From: a virus
Reading direction: 5' to 3' (one strand)
Virus record (IMG/VR): IMGVR_UViG_3300034062_003305
Span: 1 to 64,000 of that record
DNA: 64,000 nt
A program made the translations under genes and the position numbers. Below are positions 21,870-28,838 of the stretch, one piece after another (position 1 is the first letter of the stretch; each line of letters opens with the position of its first letter). Below the pieces are notes generated by a model. It searched no databases. It was given only the letters and a program-made list of their open reading frames with translations, and was not told the DNA's origin.

Positions 21870-22943
21870 ATGAAGGTTGCTATCTACACTATAGCTTTAA
21901 ACGAACTTCAGTTTGTAGAAAAATGGTACAACTCTGCTAAAGATGCAGACTACTTACTTATTGCAGACACTGGTTCAACTGATGGGACAATAGAAAAAGC
22001 AAAAGAGCTCGGTATTAATGTTGTAGAGATTAGAGTATCTCCTTGGAGATTTGACGACGCAAGAAATGCTGCTTTAGCTGCACTTCCACTAGATATTGAT
22101 ATGTGTATTTCTCTTGATATGGATGAAGTAATAACTCCTAACTGGAGAGAGCCTCTTCAAAAAGCATGGGAGCAAGGAATTACTCGTCCTAGATACAAGC
22201 ATGTTTGGTCTTGGAATGATGATGGAAGTCCTGGATTAGAGTTTAGTTACGACCATATTCACTCTCGCAAAAACTATCGTTGGAAGCACCCAGTACATGA
22301 ATGTTTATATGTTTATGGAAGAGATCAAATAGAAGGATGGATCGATGAAATTGAAACTCATCATCATCCAGATCCAACAAAAAGTAGGTCTCAATATCTG
22401 CCTTTGTTAGCTATGTCTGTTAAAGAAGATCCATATAACGATAGAAATGCTTTTTACTATGGAAGAGAGCTACATTTTTATGGAAAAAATGAAGAAGCAG
22501 CAAAAGAATTAAAAAGATATTTAGACCTTCCTACTGCAACTTGGGCACCAGAAAGAGCGGCAGCCATGAGATTTATTGGAAAATCTCTTCCAAGTGAATC
22601 AGATATTTGGTTTAAAAAAGCTGTAGAGCAAGCGCCTGGAAGAAGAGAAGCTTTAGTCGATCTTGCTAAGTATTACTACACAAGGCAAGAGTGGGAAAAT
22701 TCTTTATATTATGCTAAAGAAGCTATAGAAATAAAAGAAAAACCTCTAGAGTATCTTTGTGAAGCAGAGGCTTGGGGAGCAGCTCCACATGATTATGCTT
22801 CTATAGCTTGCTATAGATTAGGTAAATTTAGTGAAGCTTTAGAACACGCTGAAGAAGCTTTTGCTAAAGACCCAAGCAATGAAAGATTAAAAGAAAACTA
22901 CAATTGGTGTGCCAAAGCTGTTGTAGACGAAAAAACTAGTTAG
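21870..22943 (+). CDS. Family 2 (GT-A) glycosyltransferase with TPR-like C-terminus
   Basis: Start placed at ATG 21870, preceded by agaggggaaaaca and giving the typical GT2 opening MKVAIYTIALNELQFVEKWY. An in-frame ATG at 21846 would add eight residues. The catalytic half shows LIADTGSTDGTIEKAKELGI (nucleotide-sugar binding) and the DxD-like ISLDMDEVI (about residues 78-86), then a His-rich ETHHHPDP segment. Residues about 205-350 form helical TPR-like repeats (YYTRQEWENSLYYAKEAIEI; YRLGKFSEALEHAEEAFAKD). It probably transfers a sugar to a protein or glycan, plausibly the Thr/Ser-rich fibres upstream. It ends the plus-strand operon and overlaps the convergent WhiB gene by eight bases. Confidence 0.8.
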   Translation: MKVAIYTIALNELQFVEKWYNSAKDADYLLIADTGSTDGTIEKAKELGINVVEIRVSPWRFDDARNAALAALPLDIDMCISLDMDEVITPNWREPLQKAWEQGITRPRYKHVWSWNDDGSPGLEFSYDHIHSRKNYRWKHPVHECLYVYGRDQIEGWIDEIETHHHPDPTKSRSQYLPLLAMSVKEDPYNDRNAFYYGRELHFYGKNEEAAKELKRYLDLPTATWAPERAAAMRFIGKSLPSESDIWFKKAVEQAPGRREALVDLAKYYYTRQEWENSLYYAKEAIEIKEKPLEYLCEAEAWGAAPHDYASIACYRLGKFSEALEHAEEAFAKDPSNERLKENYNWCAKAVVDEKTS

Positions 22944-22954
22944 AAGGTTTTTTC
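22929..22954. terminator. Possible bidirectional terminator at convergent junction
   Basis: The arms GAAAAAAC (22929-22936) and GTTTTTTC (22947-22954) are perfect complements around a 10-base loop, and each strand has a T-run. It lies within the overlapping 3' ends of the plus-strand glycosyltransferase and the minus-strand WhiB gene. The stem is almost all A-T, so stability is low and the call is tentative. Confidence 0.35.
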
Positions 22955-23427
22955 TTCTTTTTAGTCTTTTTTATTTCTGACTTTTCTTGTTTGTAAGCTT
23001 CTACAGCATTTGCGCTAGTACGGCTTCTCCAAGCAAAACCACATTCTGTGCAAGTAACAACCTTTGCTGTTGTCCAACGACCACCATTAGGTAGTTCTTC
23101 TATAGATGTTTCAAGCTTAGATGGCCTAGCTGTGCAATAAGGGCAGTTTGGGAATCTACGGCGTCTTGTCTCTTCTCCGTTATAAGAAACAGATAGTGTT
23201 CTGCGAATATCAACTTCATCTTTTCCACCCCAAATTCCCCAAATTTGCCGATGCTCTAGCGCCCATTGCAAGCACTCTGATCTAACTGGACATGTAAAGC
23301 ACATGTTTTTAGCTGCATATTTTTCTTTAAAGTCTTTAGAAAAGAACCAATCTAAGGCGTACCTATTAGAAGGCTTTGCACAGGTGGCTTCTGACTGCCA
23401 ATTAAGATTTTCTGCTGGTTTCCACAT
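22936..23427 (-). CDS. WhiB-like Fe-S transcription factor with C-terminal zinc ribbon
   Basis: A 163-residue protein. The WhiB domain occupies residues 1-80: a first Cys in the EATCAKP segment, then CFTCPVRSEC (two Cys as CxxC and a third as C-x5-C), together forming the 4Fe-4S site, and the family turn GIWGG. After it, CPYC and CTEC separated by about 30 residues form a four-Cys zinc-ribbon-like unit, followed by a Lys-rich tail. Phage WhiB proteins are known to alter host transcription by contacting the sigma factor. The extra ribbon is not part of the usual 80-100-residue WhiB layout. There is no clear ribosome site before the ATG; see the promoter entry just upstream. Confidence 0.85.
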   Translation of the reverse strand: MWKPAENLNWQSEATCAKPSNRYALDWFFSKDFKEKYAAKNMCFTCPVRSECLQWALEHRQIWGIWGGKDEVDIRRTLSVSYNGEETRRRRFPNCPYCTARPSKLETSIEELPNGGRWTTAKVVTCTECGFAWRSRTSANAVEAYKQEKSEIKKTKKKKKPSN

Positions 23428-23485
23428 ACTACTATATTAGACTATAAACTATAAAAATATCGTCTATAACACTATATTTATTAAA
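23428..23485 (-). promoter_or_regulatory. Candidate leaderless promoter and repeated TATAG(T/A) motifs before WhiB gene
   Basis: On the minus strand a TAATAT -10-like hexamer (23439-23434) is followed by exactly six bases (AGTAGT) and then the ATG at 23427, the arrangement typical of leaderless actinobacterial mRNAs. No Shine-Dalgarno is present. The same 58 bases hold five TATAG(T/A) hexamers on the minus strand (at 23476, 23468, 23453, 23446 and 23436, read downwards), possibly an operator array. The region is very AT-rich, so chance is a real alternative. Confidence 0.4.
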
Positions 23486-23487
23486 AA

Positions 23488-23823
23488 TTATATTTCTATC
23501 CAAGTTGCAGGAAGGACGGAATCTACAAACTCTCCATACTCTGTTTCACCTAATTCATCACAAACTACATAATCTTCTTCATCTTCTATTATTCCAGTCC
23601 AGCCATAATTAGGAAAGCATTTATCTATTAAGTTATATCCGTCTCCTAAAGAAATAGCTACCCCATCTCTTTGTAACGCTGAGGCTAAAGCTCTTCTTAC
23701 TAAATCATTTTCTAAATCTATATGATCAAAGGTGTAATAGATAACTGAACAATCTACCTGAGCGTCGTACCCAGAACCTTCCCATTCTTCCCAAAGAAAG
23801 TCGCCTGGTCTAGAGTCTTTCAC
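23488..23823 (-). CDS. Hypothetical acidic protein
   Basis: A 111-residue protein with a GTG start preceded by aggagtaataa. It begins MKDSRPGDFLWEEWEGSGYD, is strongly acidic, and has a mid-segment LVRRALASALQRDGVAISLG. No family is recognised. It lies in a row of small genes with short gaps in the late minus-strand operon, typical of phage accessory genes expressed early. A DNA-mimic or inhibitor role would fit its charge, but nothing in the sequence proves it. Confidence 0.6.
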   Translation of the reverse strand: MKDSRPGDFLWEEWEGSGYDAQVDCSVIYYTFDHIDLENDLVRRALASALQRDGVAISLGDGYNLIDKCFPNYGWTGIIEDEEDYVVCDELGETEYGEFVDSVLPATWIEI

Positions 23824-23832
23824 TTATTACTC

Positions 23833-24126
23833 CTAATTAAAGTCTTCATCAGGATTAATATTAACTTCAAAATCAGGATCCCGCTGCTCTGAAAAATACA
23901 CTTCACTGGTTAGTTTTAATTCATAAATTCCAGCTATTGTTATTGAGCCGCACATAGCGCATACCTCTACCGCACCATTGTTGACTTTGTTAGGGACCTC
24001 TACGCCCTTTAGACGCATTAATATGCGTCCACTCTTATCCATACTCTCAGGCTCCCATTTTGCATGCTCACCCATCCAGCAAGCTTCGCAAATAGGAAAA
24101 GGATTAATAACTGGTTCAGCAGCCAT
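23833..24126 (-). CDS. Small zinc-finger-like protein
   Basis: A 97-residue protein. CEACWMGEHAKW near the N-terminus and CAMCG at about residues 56-60 make two CxxC knuckles that could bind one zinc ion. Between them is a basic stretch and after them an acidic end (DFEVNINPDEDFN). Similar short CxxC proteins are common in actinobacteriophages but have no defined role. The ribosome site before the ATG is weak (gaaag). It sits between the two WhiB genes with one hypothetical gene on its downstream side. Confidence 0.65.
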   Translation of the reverse strand: MAAEPVINPFPICEACWMGEHAKWEPESMDKSGRILMRLKGVEVPNKVNNGAVEVCAMCGSITIAGIYELKLTSEVYFSEQRDPDFEVNINPDEDFN

Positions 24127-24164
24127 GTATCCAACTTTCAGTAAGTTAAGACAATATTCTACTC

Positions 24165-24455
24165 TTATGAAGCAAAGGAGATATCTTCTGTAAGTATTAT
24201 ATTTAGCTTACCTCGCATTTGCTTTCTTTCTTCTGGAGAGTATCCACCCCAAAAACCATGCTTTTCATTCTTTATAGCCCATTCGCCACACTCAGATATG
24301 TGGACACATTTGGAACAAATTTTCTTGGCTTCTATATATCCATTAAGTCTTTGTCCTACAACTTCTTCATCTTTATCTTCAATATAAAACAGCTCTGCGC
24401 CTATTTCAGCGCAGAGAGGTTGTTTATACATCCATGGTGGTACAAGCTCTGACAT
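24165..24455 (-). CDS. WhiB-like Fe-S transcription factor
   Basis: A 96-residue protein of standard WhiB length. Start chosen at ATG 24455, which has ggagggg just upstream; an in-frame TTG at 24467 falls before that ribosome site. Cys residues appear in PLCAEIG, then ICSKCVHISEC (the CxxCxxxxxC part of the cluster site), and the family turn is HGFWGG followed by the YSPEERKQMR region, as in typical WhiB proteins. The redox-sensitive 4Fe-4S cluster and sigma-factor contact are family knowledge. Its presence is the clearest evidence of an actinobacterial host. It is distinct from the longer WhiB at 22936-23427. Confidence 0.9.
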   Translation of the reverse strand: MSELVPPWMYKQPLCAEIGAELFYIEDKDEEVVGQRLNGYIEAKKICSKCVHISECGEWAIKNEKHGFWGGYSPEERKQMRGKLNIILTEDISFAS

Positions 24456-24471
24456 GTTCCCCTCCAAGAAA

Positions 24472-24822
24472 CTATTTAAGTTTTTCTGACTCTATTTTTC
24501 CTACTTCATATCCGCATCCTGCGTAGCCAGCAATATCTATCCAAGTGTCTGGTTGGAAGCCAGATCCATGAGCAAAGCGTGCCATCTTTAAACCAACCAT
24601 CATCATTGCAACCTGCTCATTTGTAATCTCTTGTCCAAGAATTACAGACCAGATTTTTGCAGTTCTTGTAAAGTTTTCCTCTGGTCCGCCATAATTAGCG
24701 TTTCTATCCTGTGTAGTAATTCGAGCAGCTTCACGAAGCGCCTCTACTCGATGCGGGGTATCAGAAGTCTGTTTCATATATTCATTAACAGGGGGAACTG
24801 TGCTATTTATATTGTCAGACAT
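24472..24822 (-). CDS. DUF6378-like phage protein
   Basis: A 116-residue protein. The segment AARITTQDRNANYGGPEENF followed by IWSVILG, VAMMMVGLKMARFAHG and DTWIDIAGYAGCGYE matches, as remembered, the pattern of a small conserved phage family (DUF6378) whose biochemical role is unknown. A gaggt ribosome site precedes the ATG. It overlaps the 3' end of the upstream gene by eight bases, so they are co-transcribed. Confidence 0.75.
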   Translation of the reverse strand: MSDNINSTVPPVNEYMKQTSDTPHRVEALREAARITTQDRNANYGGPEENFTRTAKIWSVILGQEITNEQVAMMMVGLKMARFAHGSGFQPDTWIDIAGYAGCGYEVGKIESEKLK

Positions 24823-25027
24823 TTTTCAACCTCGCAGTCACTAAAGCGGTATATGAGTAGGTACTAGTTGTTTTTGTGTTTGGTTCTATTTCTAATTCAT
24901 AGCTAACATACTTGCTAAGCTCTTCAAGATCTACTTCTATAAAATTACATAGTTCTTTTTTAGCTTTTTCTTGTATGTTTTGATAATCACTACCATCAAC
25001 TCTAAACTTAAAAACTGCTGAGTTCAC
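24815..25027 (-). CDS. Small hypothetical protein
   Basis: A 70-residue protein with a GTG start that shares a base with the upstream stop (TAGTG), so translation is probably coupled. The sequence begins MNSAVFKFRVDGSDYQNIQE and has an alternating charged/hydrophobic pattern with one Cys, suggesting a small alpha/beta fold. No family is recognised. Similar 60-80-residue proteins of this pattern are frequent in actinobacteriophage early regions. Confidence 0.6.
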   Translation of the reverse strand: MNSAVFKFRVDGSDYQNIQEKAKKELCNFIEVDLEELSKYVSYELEIEPNTKTTSTYSYTALVTARLKNV

Positions 25028-25467
25028 TATGGAACTCGTTTCTCAAGCTGCTGAGGCGTGTAGTGGTAGCCCTCAAGTACAGGCTCTTTGCCATCAGTTG
25101 TTTTTACAATAATGTCTCCGTAGCGAATACTTACTACTTTGCCACGACGTCCATTATGTAGTTTACCCATGTCGCCATCAAATGCATTCCACTTGACTCT
25201 GACTTCATCAGCAACAACGATCTGACCAGATTGCGCTGGCACCCATCGTTCATTTTTGTTTTCTGCAATGATTGCATGCCCTAAAGCTAGTTTGCCAAAC
25301 AGTTCAACAATCTGACTTAGGTTTGCTTCATTCTTAACTGGGTCTGGATCCGTGTTTTTTAGATCCTCCCACTTTTCTAGTAGGGCAATAACATGATCGC
25401 CAACAACCCTTTTAGTGCGGTTGTTGGTCAATTGTTCTTTGACCCACGGCATATTTACTTTTGCCAT
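25027..25467 (-). CDS. Conserved hypothetical protein with KOW/SH3-like C-terminus
   Basis: Start chosen at ATG 25467, which has aaaggacagcgag just upstream and gives MAKVNMPWVKEQL. A longer in-frame reading to 25689 overlaps the glycosyltransferase gene and is rejected. The 146-residue product has a helical first half (RVVGDHVIALLEKWEDLK; SQIVELFGKLALGHAIIAE) and a second half with a small beta-barrel pattern (DEVRVKWNAF, GRRGKVVSIRYGDIIVKTTD) resembling KOW or SH3-like nucleic-acid or protein-binding modules. Function unknown; located between the glycosyltransferase and small early genes. Confidence 0.7.
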   Translation of the reverse strand: MAKVNMPWVKEQLTNNRTKRVVGDHVIALLEKWEDLKNTDPDPVKNEANLSQIVELFGKLALGHAIIAENKNERWVPAQSGQIVVADEVRVKWNAFDGDMGKLHNGRRGKVVSIRYGDIIVKTTDGKEPVLEGYHYTPQQLEKRVP

Positions 25468-25493
25468 CTCGCTGTCCTTTCGTACAGTTTTGC

Positions 25494-26522
25494 CTAGACT
25501 AACGACAACTGGCTCTGGTTGTCCAGAGCTCTCGCTGTTTTTTCCAGAGAGTCCGCGTATGAAGGCACTGCCTCTCTGTAAAAATCTTTCTGTGCTTGAG
25601 CCATTAGCATTCTTTCCTCTGGACTCATTTCCTCTACTGTCGAAGGTAAATACGCCCATTCTGCTCCTAGCTCGGCGGTATGACGCCATTCAGTAACAAC
25701 AGGAACACCTGCTACAAGTGATTGTGAGATTGCAACAGACCACCAAGGATCTCCACCTTGATAGGTACTTATTAAAGTACCGATAGATCTTTGCATTTTT
25801 TCTTGAACTACATCTTTTTTAGTGTAATTATTGTATCTAATAGATTCAATAGGAACATTTAAATTTGCAGATACTTTTTTAGTCCACGCTGATTTAGGGT
25901 TGTCAGCGCACCAATAAGTTTTATGTACAGGGCTAACTCTGTCTTCAGAAGCATCTATTAGAACTCTATCAAAGCAAAGAGATACTATGTTTTCTTCATC
26001 TAAATTAGGAATACTATCAACAACTGTTTTCTTAGAAAACCAAGGCATACTAGGCACATATGTTTGATCCCACTTATTATTGTGTAAGTAATCTATAAAA
26101 GAAGAAATTTGCTCTTTATTTTCTGGCTTTACTGCATTGTCGTATTGAAGTCTCTTTGAGTAAAAATCTTTATAAAAATCATCTGTCCCTGTGTAAAAAT
26201 CTCTTACAGTTGTTTTAATCTTTTGTGGCTCTGGCATATCTACAATTAAACGAAGCTTCCCAATCTCCTTTGCCTTATTTGCCAAAGCAAAAGCTCCGTG
26301 TGCGTAGTGAGCTGATATGTTTGATGGAGATGCTAGCCCTACAAAAATAGCATCGTATTGATTTAAATGTTCTTTTGTGTATGTAAAGTGTGGCTTTGTA
26401 AGAACAACTTCATGTCCTAATTCAATAAAAGCATTATGAAGAAGACCAGTAAAGGTCGGATAACGACTTATGGCGTTAAGAGATGACTGAGATGCTGTAC
26501 ATCCAGTTACTAATATTTTCAT
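25494..26522 (-). CDS. GT-B-like glycosyltransferase
   Basis: Start chosen at ATG 26522, preceded by aaggaaatt and giving MKILVTGCTASQSS; an in-frame upstream start at 26561 overlaps a terminator hairpin. The 342-residue protein has an N-terminal Rossmann-like opening and a C-terminal block GTLISTYQGGDPWWSVAISQ, then SLVAGVPVVTEWRHTAELG, which resembles the donor-binding half of GT-B enzymes. The family cannot be named more closely. Unlike the fibre-operon glycosyltransferase, it sits next to replication genes, so DNA-base glucosylation, as in T-even phages, is one hypothesis. Modification of a host glycan or protein is another. No base hydroxymethylase was seen in the window. Confidence 0.6.
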   Translation of the reverse strand: MKILVTGCTASQSSLNAISRYPTFTGLLHNAFIELGHEVVLTKPHFTYTKEHLNQYDAIFVGLASPSNISAHYAHGAFALANKAKEIGKLRLIVDMPEPQKIKTTVRDFYTGTDDFYKDFYSKRLQYDNAVKPENKEQISSFIDYLHNNKWDQTYVPSMPWFSKKTVVDSIPNLDEENIVSLCFDRVLIDASEDRVSPVHKTYWCADNPKSAWTKKVSANLNVPIESIRYNNYTKKDVVQEKMQRSIGTLISTYQGGDPWWSVAISQSLVAGVPVVTEWRHTAELGAEWAYLPSTVEEMSPEERMLMAQAQKDFYREAVPSYADSLEKTARALDNQSQLSLV

Positions 26523-26547
26523 AATTTCCTTATCTTGGATTACTAAA

Positions 26548-26578
26548 TTGCTACCCAACAAAAACCGTTGGGTAGCAA
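26548..26578 (-). terminator. Strong hairpin terminator after SSB-like gene
   Basis: A perfect 12-bp stem, TTGCTACCCAAC (26548-26559) and GTTGGGTAGCAA (26567-26578), with a seven-base loop lies 16 bases past the SSB-like stop. On the minus strand it is followed by TTTAG, a weak T-run. It separates the replication genes from the glycosyltransferase, whose start is only 26 bases further on, so partial read-through is likely. Confidence 0.7.
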
Positions 26579-26593
26579 CCTAGCAAAACCAGC

Positions 26594-27127
26594 TTAGAAC
26601 GGTGAGACTGGAGCTGCAGCAGGTGCTGGAGCGGCAGCAGGAGCTGGCGCTGGAGCAGGAGCTGGAGCAGATGCAACAGGTGCTGGAGCGGCTGTCTCGC
26701 CATTCATTGCAGCAACTGTCTGTGCACTTGGATAATAGTTCTTGATTTCGTTCTTCTTAGCGCCGTTATAAAGACGACTACCAATCTGTGCACGGAATCG
26801 TCGACCTAGAATTGCAGCTTCGATTTGAGCATTTGTTGGGTTGTTGTCGAAGTAGCCACGACCAATTCCCATGGCGTGGAACTTCTTAAACAAGATTCCC
26901 AGCGCTGCTGGAGAATCTGGTGAGACAACTAAGTTGTCCCATACAAGACGCTTGTTATGGGCTCCGCCCTCAACCTGCGCCTTTACTTTGAACATGGTTT
27001 TGCCAGATTGCGATGTTGTCGCAGTGGCTTCCACGACTACGAGATCGTAGTCGCCGTCTGGTAGAGGTTCGTAATTACCCGAATCACCAGCGTCTTTAAT
27101 GAGGTCTGCCCAATTGCGTGAACTCAC
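26594..27127 (-). CDS. Single-stranded DNA-binding-like protein (DUF669 type)
   Basis: A 177-residue protein. Residues 20-125 fit the phage DUF669-type pattern (PLPDGDYDLVVVEATATTSQ, SGKTMFKVKAQVEGG, LGILFKKFHAMGIGRG). The C-terminal 40 residues are almost only Ala and Pro and finish in VSPF, like a flexible linker ending in the short hydrophobic tip that SSB proteins use to recruit partners. Its position beside a Sak4-like ATPase and a Cas4-like nuclease supports a role in recombination or replication. Its ATG overlaps the end of the ATPase gene by four bases. Confidence 0.75.
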   Translation of the reverse strand: MSSRNWADLIKDAGDSGNYEPLPDGDYDLVVVEATATTSQSGKTMFKVKAQVEGGAHNKRLVWDNLVVSPDSPAALGILFKKFHAMGIGRGYFDNNPTNAQIEAAILGRRFRAQIGSRLYNGAKKNEIKNYYPSAQTVAAMNGETAAPAPVASAPAPAPAPAPAAAPAPAAAPVSPF

Positions 27128-27912
27128 TGAGTGCCTTCTTCCTTTGTAGTTGTTTCAGCTGCCGCTGCTTGTTTTGGTCCAAAAACAATGTCTAGCATTT
27201 TTTCAATTGACATGTTTTCTTGTTCTACGACTTTGCCAAGGCGTCCTTGGACACGCTCGCCAGCTTCGTATTGATTAGTGCGTTCAACATACATACGACG
27301 AACTTTGTATGGAAGTTGAGTTGGATCTGGGTTATGACGTTCTTCAACGGTAATCGCTCCCAGAATGTCGTAGAAGTAAGGAGCTTGAATTGCAAGCTGA
27401 CCTTGTAGGTATGGACGATAACGACCATCTTTATCAAGACGAGCCATTGCAGTCAATACAACCGCTTCTAACGGATTTGATGGATGCATTGTTAAGTCAC
27501 GGAGGTCTCGTAAAAGACCGCCCATATGACGAAGCAACTCTCCCCATTGCTGCTGTGTCATTTGATTAACACCAGCAATGTTTTCCAAGCACTTCACTTG
27601 AAGCTCAGATACAGAGTCAATAATAAGACTCTTGAAATGATGCTTACCAAGTTGAAGCCATTGGTATGTTTTTAGAACAGTATCGTAATCACGAACTGTG
27701 ACTACAACAGTGTCCCATGTTCCATCTGCTAGAGGTGGTTCCTCACGCAGTGGGTCCCAATACTTGACGACGATAGGCAAAAATCTGTGACCGCCTTCTA
27801 CGTCAAGCATGAGTCGTGGGTAAGGTGCGGTAACAGCAAGACTTGATTTACCAACCTTGCTCTCTCCATACACCATTACAGTAAGAGAGCGTTGAATTTC
27901 GCTCATCGTCAC
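27124..27912 (-). CDS. Sak4/RecA-like P-loop ATPase
   Basis: A 262-residue protein. The Walker A motif is GESKVGKSS (residues 15-23), and a Walker B-like strand SLIIDSVSEL (about residues 94-103) follows. The size and pattern fit the AAA_24/Sak4 phage recombinases, which pair with SSB to drive single-strand annealing. The GTG at 27912 is five bases after aagga and is used here, with ATG 27906 as the alternative. It overlaps the Cas4-like gene by four bases, indicating tight coupling. DNA pairing activity is family knowledge and is not visible directly. Confidence 0.8.
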   Translation of the reverse strand: MTMSEIQRSLTVMVYGESKVGKSSLAVTAPYPRLMLDVEGGHRFLPIVVKYWDPLREEPPLADGTWDTVVVTVRDYDTVLKTYQWLQLGKHHFKSLIIDSVSELQVKCLENIAGVNQMTQQQWGELLRHMGGLLRDLRDLTMHPSNPLEAVVLTAMARLDKDGRYRPYLQGQLAIQAPYFYDILGAITVEERHNPDPTQLPYKVRRMYVERTNQYEAGERVQGRLGKVVEQENMSIEKMLDIVFGPKQAAAAETTTKEEGTQ

Positions 27913-28838
27913 TCGCTTCCTTTTTTGTCAGTTGTATCGTAATAAGCATATGGGTCTGCGACCTCATATGCATCGCTAATTGCTTGTTCGGCGGCGCTTC
28001 CGTCGTCAAACATTGGGCAAATAGCGAAGAATTGGCATTTCCATTTGCAATCACGAGTTGGTCGTGGATATGCAACATATGTATGTTCTGCTCCTGTATC
28101 AAGAGCTTTACGAACATTCATAAGATCAGCGATGGTTCCGTGGATTCGATTCCAAAAAGAACGCATTGTAAAAATGTTATGGCGAATTTCTACTTGATCG
28201 TAGAAAGGTGGACGAGCATTTGCTGTGCGCTTTACTTTCTTTAGCATTGTAAAAATGCCACCTTCAGAACGCTCTGCCTCATCAGCCTTAGTTGATTCAA
28301 GAAGCATATATGTCATTACTTGCTCATTCATATGAGCTAAGTTTGCAAAGTCACTAAGAGAGCCACCTACTGTTTTAAAGTCACGAAACATACGAACACC
28401 ATCGCCTTTGCGACGAACTCGCATATCAAGCTTTCCCTGTAGCTCAACTTCTCCATTAAACAGTGGAGCAATAATTGTTTCTTCTGTAGAAATCATTTCA
28501 AGTTCTGCATCAATTCCATTTTCTTCAACCCACTGCTCATAGCCTTCAAGCATGATGCGACCCATCTCTGCTTCTTGCTCTAATTGATAAGTGTCTTGAA
28601 AATCAACAAGAAGTAGTTGACGATCTGTCTCAACTAAGTCTGCGTGTGCTTGAATAAGTGGAAGACCTTGAGCGTAGTGAGCATCGAGTGCTGCGTGGAT
28701 ACGACTACCAAAAGCTAATGCGCCAGTCATATCTCTGTACTTTGGTTGCAAACGGCGGTAATACGCAAGCCACCATTTACGGCGACAATCTTTAAATGTT
28801 TGTAGTTCAGAATTTGAAAGTCTTACTACATCGCTCAT
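27909..28838 (-). CDS. Cas4/RecB-like PD-(D/E)XK nuclease with Fe-S cysteines
   Basis: A 309-residue protein opening RLSNSELQTFKDCRRKWWLA, the start common to RecB/Cas4-family nucleases. The catalytic block is GKLDMRVRR, then MFRDFKTV (about residues 132-155), giving the D...D.K signature. Cys 18 in the opening helix and the C-terminal DCKWKCQFFAICPM cluster provide four cysteines placed as in Cas4/AddB Fe-S nucleases. It probably resects DNA ends for recombination with the adjacent Sak4-like ATPase and SSB-like protein. There is no CRISPR array, so a role in spacer acquisition is unlikely. Confidence 0.85.
   Translation of the reverse strand: MSDVVRLSNSELQTFKDCRRKWWLAYYRRLQPKYRDMTGALAFGSRIHAALDAHYAQGLPLIQAHADLVETDRQLLLVDFQDTYQLEQEAEMGRIMLEGYEQWVEENGIDAELEMISTEETIIAPLFNGEVELQGKLDMRVRRKGDGVRMFRDFKTVGGSLSDFANLAHMNEQVMTYMLLESTKADEAERSEGGIFTMLKKVKRTANARPPFYDQVEIRHNIFTMRSFWNRIHGTIADLMNVRKALDTGAEHTYVAYPRPTRDCKWKCQFFAICPMFDDGSAAEQAISDAYEVADPYAYYDTTDKKGSE

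Noticed and set aside
25468-25689. N-terminal extension of the KOW-like protein to 25689
   Set aside because: It overlaps the glycosyltransferase gene in another frame, and a good ribosome site precedes ATG 25467.
27909-28838. Cas4-like gene as part of a CRISPR system
   Set aside because: No array and no cas1/cas2 seen; it belongs with the phage recombination genes.
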